Shown piece by piece: positions 1 to 4,286 of a DNA stretch of 5,825 bases. Source of the stretch: an uncultured Bacteroides sp. Lineage in GTDB: Bacteria; Bacteroidota; Bacteroidia; Bacteroidales; Bacteroidaceae. The translations under genes were made by a program, and so were the position numbers. Within the stretch, counting starts at the first letter, position 1; each line of letters starts with the position of its first letter. The stretch spans positions 1-5,825 of the forward strand of contig CAKUYM010000279.1 of the NCBI GenBank assembly GCA_934716785.1. The letters run 5' to 3'. The notes under the pieces are model-generated. The model searched no databases, was not told where the DNA came from, and was given only the letters and a program-made list of their open reading frames with translations.

Positions 1-401
1 AAGGTATCGTTATCGCAATCATGGCCCGCTCTACTATCTTCAACAAAGAAATTGATTTGGATTTGGCACAACACATCGTGCATGGAGTGGTTCATAACGA
101 GACTAAAGCAGTCACCATTGACGATATTCTCAAGGTGGTATGCCAGCATTTTGATTTGGAGCCGTCTGCCATACACACAAAATCCAGAAAGAGAGAGGTA
201 GTACAAGCAAGGCAGATTGCCATGTATCTCGCTAAAAATCATACTGATTATTCAACATCCAAGATAGGAAAGTTCATTGGCAACAAAGATCATGCGACTG
301 TGCTTCATGCCTGCAAAACCGTAAAAGGACAACTGGAGGTGGACAAAAGTTTCAGTGCAGAGGTGCAGGAGATTGAGGCATTACTGAAGAAAAAGAATTA
401 G
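1..401 (+). CDS. dnaA: Chromosomal replication initiator DnaA, C-terminal part (5' end outside window)
   Basis: DnaA binds DnaA boxes at oriC as an ATP-bound oligomer and opens the origin in the cytoplasm. The reading frame is open from base 3 (beginning GIVIAI) to TAG at 399-401, giving about 132 residues. The ATG at 21 is internal, not the real start. Visible are the end of AAA+ domain III (the helical lid, about the first 30 residues) and all of DNA-binding domain IV. The helix-turn-helix basic region has [16 protein letters not shown] (about 183-230), and the DnaA signature [20 protein letters not shown] lies at 264-323. In this family the DHATV segment contacts the DnaA box. The ATP-binding Walker motifs and domains I-II lie upstream of the window. 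The gene converges on the nitroreductase, with a 184-base gap. The signature and the flanking basic helix make the identification close to certain. Confidence 0.97.
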   Translation, partial: GIVIAIMARSTIFNKEIDLDLAQHIVHGVVHNETKAVTIDDILKVVCQHFDLEPSAIHTKSRKREVVQARQIAMYLAKNHTDYSTSKIGKFIGNKDHATVLHACKTVKGQLEVDKSFSAEVQEIEALLKKKN

Positions 402-428
402 GATACTATAGTTTCTGTAATAAATTGT

Positions 429-436
429 TATATTTG
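429..436 (+). promoter_or_regulatory. Possible orphan -7 element TATATTTG
   Basis: The octamer TATATTTG fits the Bacteroides -7 consensus TAnnTTTG exactly and sits 27 bases after the dnaA stop. No TTTG is seen at the expected distance upstream, so only half of a promoter is supported. If active it would transcribe the inverted-repeat region at 471-568 as a short untranslated RNA and run antisense to the nitroreductase. A chance match in AT-rich DNA is quite likely. Confidence 0.2.
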
Positions 437-470
437 ATAAGCATTTATCATTCATAGCGTTAGAACAACA

Positions 471-568
471 AAGCATTAAGTATTTCTCCGTTCGGATATG
501 CTCAGCTATGCATTTATAGCATACGATGGCACGTGTTTCACACAACTACAGAGTAATACTTAATGCTT
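471..568. repeat. Long inverted repeat, 18-bp arms with one mismatch, 62-base spacer
   Basis: The left arm at 471-488 (AAGCATTAAGTATTTCTC) pairs with the right arm at 551-568 (GAGTAATACTTAATGCTT) at 17 of 18 positions; the mismatch is T485 against T554. The outer 14 bp are perfect. The spacer holds nested pairing: GCTAT at 505-509 with ATAGC at 516-520, alternatively TATGCT at 497-502 with AGCATA at 518-523, and GTGT at 533-536 with ACAC at 540-543. It sits between convergent genes, beginning 18 bases past the nitroreductase stop on its strand. It may act as a bidirectional transcript-end structure, or it could be a small non-autonomous element with terminal inverted repeats. No clear target-site duplication is seen beyond a trivial CAA at both edges. 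Confidence 0.65.
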
Positions 569-585
569 CAAGATATTTTCAATAC

Positions 586-1329
586 TTATTTCAAAAATCC
601 TTGCCGACGAAGTACTTCCAACAGATTATCGGACATAAATTCATTGTCTTTCTTCGTGTAGCGAACTTCTGTAAAGACTTGAGCAAGAGTTTCTTTCTTG
701 TTTTCTTCAACAAACTGCTTATTTTCCGGCAATGATTCTTTATAAGCATAGAGTTTATCTATCTTCTCCGGCGTATAGTCATGATATAGCTCATCATGCA
801 CGACAGCTTCCAAAGGCAAACGGTCTACTTGCGCAGGAATACCGTCAGGATAACCTACCGTTACCGTTGTGAGAGGAAATACCAACTCAGGAAGTTGAAG
901 AGCATCGATAATCATCTGAGGGTTGTAAGTAGTGGTGCCCAAATAGCAAATGCCGAGCCCCGCCTCCTCTGCCAATGTGCAGAAAGTCTGCGCTGCCAGC
1001 AAAGTATCCATAGACGCATTCATGAAAGACATCAGATTATCATACCCCGGCACGGCTTTACGCTGCTCGCACCACTTGCTGAATCGGCGGAAATCCGCAC
1101 AAAAAGTAAGCACTACCGGTGCATTTTTTACCATCGGCTGATTAAAATGAGCAGGCGAAAGTTTCTCTTTCATCTCTGCATCGCGAGTAACTATGACGCT
1201 ATAAAGCTGCATCCCTCCCATCGTAGAAGCACGGGAAGAGGTTTCGAGCAAATCATTTAACAAATCAGAAGCGATATCTTTCGATTGATATTTCCTGATT
1301 GTTCTTCTATTCTTTACGGTTTCAAACAT
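586..1329 (-). CDS. NfsA-like NAD(P)H-dependent FMN nitroreductase
   Basis: This predicted cytoplasmic flavoenzyme of 247 residues belongs to the nitroreductase family and probably reduces nitro compounds, quinones or flavins with NAD(P)H; the physiological substrate cannot be told from sequence. The N-terminus FETVKNRRTIRKY carries the conserved Arg-rich FMN-phosphate segment (residues 8-13). Residues 99-130 form the core helix leading to AEEAGLGICYLG, followed by TTTYNP (132-137) and the strand TVTVGYPDG (155-163). The C-terminal extension from about 190 ends in LLEVLRRQGFLK (236-247), resembling the C-terminal excursion of NfsA/Frp enzymes, and the length (about 240) fits that group rather than shorter NfsB-type proteins. 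The ATG at 1327-1329 is chosen because the next Met (residue 37) would remove the FMN segment. It is transcribed divergently from nrdJ and converges on dnaA. The family call is strong; the NfsA subgroup is inferred. Confidence 0.92.
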   Translation of the reverse strand: MFETVKNRRTIRKYQSKDIASDLLNDLLETSSRASTMGGMQLYSVIVTRDAEMKEKLSPAHFNQPMVKNAPVVLTFCADFRRFSKWCEQRKAVPGYDNLMSFMNASMDTLLAAQTFCTLAEEAGLGICYLGTTTYNPQMIIDALQLPELVFPLTTVTVGYPDGIPAQVDRLPLEAVVHDELYHDYTPEKIDKLYAYKESLPENKQFVEENKKETLAQVFTEVRYTKKDNEFMSDNLLEVLRRQGFLK

Positions 1330-1342
1330 ATCTTTTTTTTTG

Positions 1343-1376
1343 CAAAGATATAAAAGAAAAAACTATTCTACCACAA
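1343..1376 (-). promoter_or_regulatory. Bacteroides-type promoter of the nitroreductase gene
   Basis: On the minus strand TATCTTTG (1350-1343) matches the TAnnTTTG -7 element exactly. A TTG core at 1376-1374 could be the -33 element, but the 23-base spacer is longer than the usual 19-21. The -7 element ends only 13 bases before the ATG, so the transcript would have a leader of roughly 8 bases, nearly leaderless, with no room for a Shine-Dalgarno site. The bases between are an A-tract on the coding strand. Confidence 0.6.
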
Positions 1377-1395
1377 CTAATAAAAAAGATTAGTT
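1375..1395. promoter_or_regulatory. Candidate operator dyad overlapping the nitroreductase -33 region
   Basis: AACTAAT at 1375-1381 and ATTAGTT at 1389-1395 are perfect inverted copies separated by 7 A-rich bases. The dyad overlaps the TTG proposed as the nitroreductase -33 element, a position where a bound regulator would block or aid RNA polymerase. AT-rich composition makes chance pairing possible. No regulator gene lies in the window to support it. Confidence 0.3.
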
Positions 1396-1405
1396 TTCTT
1401 TTCGG

Positions 1406-1420
1406 GAAACTTCAAGTTTC
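1406..1420. promoter_or_regulatory. Perfect 15-bp palindrome in the divergent control region
   Basis: GAAACTTCAAGTTTC is a perfect palindrome with 7-bp arms (1406-1412 and 1414-1420) around a central C at 1413. It lies about 30 bases upstream of the nitroreductase -33 region and about 90 upstream of the nrdJ -33 element. The symmetry and location suit a dimeric transcription factor site, but no known consensus was recognised. Confidence 0.35.
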
Positions 1421-1425
1421 AACAT

Positions 1426-1454
1426 TCAGACAAACATATTTGTATATCAGACAA
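1426..1454. repeat. Direct repeat TCAGACAA, two copies 21 bp apart
   Basis: TCAGACAA occurs at 1426-1433 and again at 1447-1454. The start-to-start distance of 21 bp is two helical turns, so both copies face the same side of the DNA. Between them ACAAA (1430-1434) and TTTGT (1439-1443) form a small dyad. It could be a regulator-binding site for either divergent gene, or chance. Confidence 0.3.
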
Positions 1455-1509
1455 TTACCAAATAAAAGCGGAAAACTTTCAACCTGTTAATAACTTATTT
1501 CGTTTTTAT

Positions 1510-1540
1510 TTTGATAGATAGAAAAACATTCTTAGCTTTG
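1510..1540 (+). promoter_or_regulatory. Bacteroides-type promoter of nrdJ
   Basis: TTTG at 1510-1513 is followed, after exactly 19 bases, by TAGCTTTG at 1533-1540, which fits the Bacteroides sigma-ABfr consensus TTTG-N19-TAnnTTTG. The expected start of transcription, a few bases after 1540, gives a leader of roughly 70 bases before the GTG at 1616. This is the best promoter in the window. Confidence 0.75.
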
Positions 1541-1560
1541 CACCGTCATTTGTTAACTGC

Positions 1561-1584
1561 AAGTAAACTTCTACACATTTACTT
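1561..1584 (+). promoter_or_regulatory. Small hairpin in the nrdJ leader
   Basis: AAGTAAA at 1561-1567 pairs perfectly with TTTACTT at 1578-1584 around a 10-base loop. It lies within the predicted leader, 31 bases ahead of the GTG. The stem has only one G-C pair, so it would be weak. It does not resemble a cobalamin riboswitch, which is far larger. A role in translation is possible but unproven. Confidence 0.25.
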
Positions 1585-1615
1585 ATTAAACAAGAGAATT
1601 AACACAAATTGAGTC

Positions 1616-4156
1616 GTGGAAAAACAAATTTATTCTTATGACGAAGCCTATGAAGAATCTTTACGATATTTTCAGGGTGACGAGCTTGCTGCAAGGGTTT
1701 GGATAAACAAGTATGCAGTAAAGGATTCTTTCGGGAATATCTATGAAAAGTCCCCGAAAGATATGCATTGGAGAATTGCGAATGAAGTGGCACGTATCGA
1801 ATCAAAGTATCCTAATGCACTGACAGCCGAAGAGCTGTACGGCTTGATGGATCACTTCAAATATATTGTTCCCCAAGGTAGCCCGATGACCGGAATAGGC
1901 AACGACTACCAAGTTGCTTCACTATCCAATTGCTTTGTTATCGGTATAGATGGTGCTGCCGACTCTTACGGAGCCATCATCAAAATCGACGAAGAACAAG
2001 TACAGTTAATGAAAAGACGCGGTGGTGTAGGTCATGACCTGTCACACATCCGTCCAAAAGGTTCTCCGGTCAAGAACTCCGCACTGACTTCCACAGGTCT
2101 TGTACCGTTCATGGAACGTTATTCGAATTCGACTCGCGAAGTGGCGCAGGATGGTCGCCGCGGCGCATTGATGTTGAGTGTATCCATCAAGCATCCGGAC
2201 TCCGAGGCATTCATTGATGCCAAGATGACAGAAGGAAAAGTGACCGGAGCGAATGTTTCGGTCAAACTGGATGACGCTTTCATGCAAGCTGCCGTAGACG
2301 GAAAGCCTTATGTACAGCAATACCCTATCGATTCAGCCAGTCCAGTGTTTACCAAGGAAATAGATGCTTCTTCCCTATGGAAAAAGATTGTTCATAACGC
2401 ATGGAAATCTGCAGAACCGGGTGTTTTGTTCTGGGACACGATTATCCGCGAATCCGTGCCCGACTGTTATGCAGACTTAGGCTATAGAACCGTATCTACC
2501 AATCCGTGCGGTGAAATTCCGCTGTGTCCTTATGACTCTTGCCGTCTGTTGGCTATCAATCTGTATTCTTATGTTGTGAACCCGTTCAGGCCGGATGCTT
2601 ATTTTGATTTTGATTTATTCAAAAAACACGTAGCACTGGCACAACGTATCATGGATGACATCATTGACCTCGAACTGGAAAAGATTGAGCGTATCTTAAA
2701 GAAAATTGATGAGGACCCGGAAGACGAAGAGGTAAAACGTACCGAACGCCTGCTTTGGGAAAAGATATACAAGAAGAGCGGGCAAGGACGTCGTACCGGT
2801 GTGGGCATCACTGCCGAAGGGGATATGCTTGCCGCTTTGGGGCTGCGCTACGGAACGGAAGAAGCTACGGAATTCTCAGAAAAAGTACACAAGACTATAG
2901 CTCTCTGCGCTTATCGTTCGTCGGTGGATATGGCCAAAGAGCGCGGTGCTTTCGATATATACGACAGCAAACGTGAACAGAACAACCCGTTCATACAGCG
3001 TTTGGCTGAAGCTGATCCGTCACTGTACGAAGATATGAAAAAATACGGACGTCGTAATATCGCCTGTCTGACAATTGCACCTACCGGAACAACGAGTCTG
3101 ATGACACAGACTACTTCCGGCATCGAGCCCGTATTCCTGCCGGTTTACAAACGCAGAAGAAAGGTGAACCCGAATGACACGAACGTACATGTAGATTTTG
3201 TTGATGAGACAGGAGATGCATTCGAAGAATATATTGTATTCCACCACAAGTTTGTCACGTGGATGGAAGCCAACGGATATGATCCCGCCAAACGTTATTC
3301 GCAGGAAGAAATCGATGATTTAGTGGCGAAGTCTCCTTATTATAAAGCTACCTCCAACGATGTAGACTGGCTGATGAAGGTGAAGATGCAAGGAAGAATC
3401 CAGAAATGGGTAGACCACTCCATCAGTGTGACAATCAACCTGCCGAACGAGGTAGACGAGGACTTGGTAAACCGTCTGTATGTAGAAGCATGGAAATCCG
3501 GCTGCAAAGGCTGTACCGTATATCGTGACGGTTCCCGCTCAGGCGTGTTGGTTTCCACCAAGTCGGAAAAGAAGAAAGAAGAACTGCCACCTTGCAAACC
3601 ACCTACGGTCGTAGAGGTGCGCCCGAAAGTATTGGAGGCCGATGTAGTGCGTTTCCAGAACAACAAAGAGAAATGGGTGGCTTTCGTCGGACTGCTGGAC
3701 GGACGCCCATACGAAATCTTTACCGGTCTGCAGGATGATGACGAAGGTATCCTGCTGCCTAAGAGCGTGACTTGCGGACGTATCATCAAGAACATTGACG
3801 AGGATGGAACGAAACGTTACGATTTCCAATTTGAGAACAAACGCGGATACAAGACAACGATTGAAGGGCTGTCCGAGAAGTTCAATAAAGAATACTGGAA
3901 TTATGCAAAACTGATTTCGGGAGTGCTACGCTACCGTATGCCGATAGAACAGGTAATCAAGTTGGTAGGTTCTCTGCAACTGAACAGTGAGAACATCAAT
4001 ACTTGGAAAAACGGCGTGGAACGTGCATTGAAGAAGTATATCCAAGATGGAACTGAAGCCAAAGGAAAGAAATGTCCGAACTGCGGCAATGAGACATTGG
4101 TTTACCAGGAGGGATGCCTTATCTGTACGACTTGCGGTGCCTCCAGATGCGGATAA
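1616..4156 (+). CDS. nrdJ: Adenosylcobalamin-dependent (class II) ribonucleoside-diphosphate reductase
   Basis: This cytoplasmic enzyme reduces ribonucleotides to deoxyribonucleotides using a thiyl radical generated from adenosylcobalamin, without oxygen. The product has 846 residues. The N-terminal segment (1-80) has the family pattern GDELAARVWINKYAVKD. The catalytic barrel holds Cys106 (SLSNCFV), GGVGHDLSHIRPKGSP (136-151), NPCGE (296-300) with the thiyl Cys298 and Asn296/Glu300, Cys309 as likely redox partner of Cys106, and the nucleotide-binding APTGTTS (488-494). KGCTVYRDGSRSG is at 631-643, a TSCPD domain lies at about 685-790, and the tail has six cysteines (820, 823, 834, 837, 840, 845) in CxxC-type pairs expected to bind zinc and/or regenerate the active-site disulfide. 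Start: the frame is closed by TGA at 1610-1612, and GTG 1616 is the only start preserving the conserved N-terminus; the next Met is residue 50. No strong Shine-Dalgarno is seen. All key residues are present. Confidence 0.97.
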   Translation: MEKQIYSYDEAYEESLRYFQGDELAARVWINKYAVKDSFGNIYEKSPKDMHWRIANEVARIESKYPNALTAEELYGLMDHFKYIVPQGSPMTGIGNDYQVASLSNCFVIGIDGAADSYGAIIKIDEEQVQLMKRRGGVGHDLSHIRPKGSPVKNSALTSTGLVPFMERYSNSTREVAQDGRRGALMLSVSIKHPDSEAFIDAKMTEGKVTGANVSVKLDDAFMQAAVDGKPYVQQYPIDSASPVFTKEIDASSLWKKIVHNAWKSAEPGVLFWDTIIRESVPDCYADLGYRTVSTNPCGEIPLCPYDSCRLLAINLYSYVVNPFRPDAYFDFDLFKKHVALAQRIMDDIIDLELEKIERILKKIDEDPEDEEVKRTERLLWEKIYKKSGQGRRTGVGITAEGDMLAALGLRYGTEEATEFSEKVHKTIALCAYRSSVDMAKERGAFDIYDSKREQNNPFIQRLAEADPSLYEDMKKYGRRNIACLTIAPTGTTSLMTQTTSGIEPVFLPVYKRRRKVNPNDTNVHVDFVDETGDAFEEYIVFHHKFVTWMEANGYDPAKRYSQEEIDDLVAKSPYYKATSNDVDWLMKVKMQGRIQKWVDHSISVTINLPNEVDEDLVNRLYVEAWKSGCKGCTVYRDGSRSGVLVSTKSEKKKEELPPCKPPTVVEVRPKVLEADVVRFQNNKEKWVAFVGLLDGRPYEIFTGLQDDDEGILLPKSVTCGRIIKNIDEDGTKRYDFQFENKRGYKTTIEGLSEKFNKEYWNYAKLISGVLRYRMPIEQVIKLVGSLQLNSENINTWKNGVERALKKYIQDGTEAKGKKCPNCGNETLVYQEGCLICTTCGASRCG

Positions 4157-4172
4157 ACATATTACGTATGTT
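4156..4172 (+). other. Short hairpin at the nrdJ stop codon
   Basis: AACATA at 4156-4161 pairs with TATGTT at 4167-4172 around TTACG. It begins at the last base of the nrdJ stop and is followed by AT-rich sequence (TTAATTAATATATAA) but no T-run, so on its own it is not a convincing terminator. It may protect the 3' end, with the stronger terminator 24 bases further on. Confidence 0.3.
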
Positions 4173-4195
4173 AATTAATATATAAACAAAAGGTT

Positions 4196-4228
4196 AAAAG
4201 GAGTTCGTGAGGGCTCCTTTTATTTTTT
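4196..4228 (+). terminator. Rho-independent terminator of nrdJ
   Basis: AAAAGGAG at 4196-4203 pairs perfectly with CTCCTTTT at 4214-4221 around a 10-base loop (TTCGTGAGGG), and the stem runs into a T-rich tract to 4228. It lies 40 bases after the nrdJ stop and ahead of the malQ promoter, so it separates the two transcription units. The A-run before the stem mirrors the T-run, so some termination from the minus strand is possible. Confidence 0.85.
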
Positions 4229-4244
4229 ATTCAAAAAAATGTCT

Positions 4245-4252
4245 TATACTTG
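4245..4252 (+). promoter_or_regulatory. Probable -7 element of malQ, TATACTTG
   Basis: TATACTTG matches TAnnTTTG except for one C in place of T. The position where TTTG is expected (about 4222-4225) is only T-rich, so the -33 half is weak. Transcription would begin near 4258-4261, giving a leader of about 28 bases to the ATG at 4287. The location directly after the nrdJ terminator supports a separate malQ promoter. Confidence 0.5.
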
Positions 4253-4286
4253 CAGTATGTTATGCATTCAATCAAAATCTAATAAT

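Larger units (their letters stand above)
402..585. other. Convergent intergenic region between dnaA and the nitroreductase
   Basis: This AT-rich gap lies between two converging genes. No convincing coding frame is seen. It contains a weak 6-bp hairpin (435-450, TGATAA with TTATCA around a 4-base loop) 33 bases after the dnaA stop, and a long inverted repeat (471-568) with a smaller hairpin inside it. An 8-mer, GCATTTAT, occurs at 441-448 and 510-517. No DnaA box matching TTATCCACA is present. The gap probably serves 3'-end formation for both genes, but there is no classical U-tract terminator on either strand. Confidence 0.6.
1330..1615. other. Divergent intergenic control region, nitroreductase / nrdJ
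   Basis: This AT-rich region of 286 bases carries two outward-facing promoters (1343-1376 on -, 1510-1540 on +), two dyads (1375-1395, 1406-1420), a direct repeat (1426-1454) and the nrdJ leader with a GTTAAC palindrome at 1552-1557 and a hairpin at 1561-1584. No cobalamin-riboswitch core, tRNA or additional credible reading frame was seen. The repeats lie in the central segment between the two -33 elements, where a shared regulator would be expected. Confidence 0.6.

Noticed and set aside
402..585. Replication origin next to dnaA
   Set aside because: oriC often lies near dnaA, but no TTATCCACA-type DnaA boxes or clustered near matches are present here or in the other gaps.
526..735. A 69-codon open frame on + spanning the inverted repeat and the nitroreductase 3' end
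   Set aside because: Most of it overlaps the nitroreductase coding sequence on the other strand, it has no recognisable motif, and its start lies inside the repeat spacer.
796..1260. A 154-codon open frame on + opposite the nitroreductase
   Set aside because: It lies entirely antisense to a well-recognised flavoenzyme gene, its protein is rich in Arg/His/Cys as expected for a shadow frame, and no promoter or family motif supports it.
586..1329. Nim-type nitroimidazole resistance gene
   Set aside because: Nim proteins are shorter and of a different flavin-binding fold; the sequence motifs here are those of the NfsA/Frp nitroreductase family.
2666..2800. Possible insertion in NrdJ: a charged stretch at residues about 352-390
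   Set aside because: The acidic/basic helical segment between DIIDLE and GRRTGVG is, to my knowledge, a normal feature of this NrdJ subgroup, and the frame continues uninterrupted on both sides.
3340..3795. A 151-codon open frame on - inside nrdJ
   Set aside because: It is antisense to the conserved nrdJ C-terminal half, has low-complexity Ser/Thr-rich content typical of reverse-frame reading, and overlaps another equally meaningless minus frame.
4257..4286. Upstream in-frame ATG at 4257 as the malQ start
   Set aside because: It sits at the predicted transcription start, adds only ten residues without family resemblance (MLCIQSKSNN), and the CBM20 begins right after the ATG at 4287.
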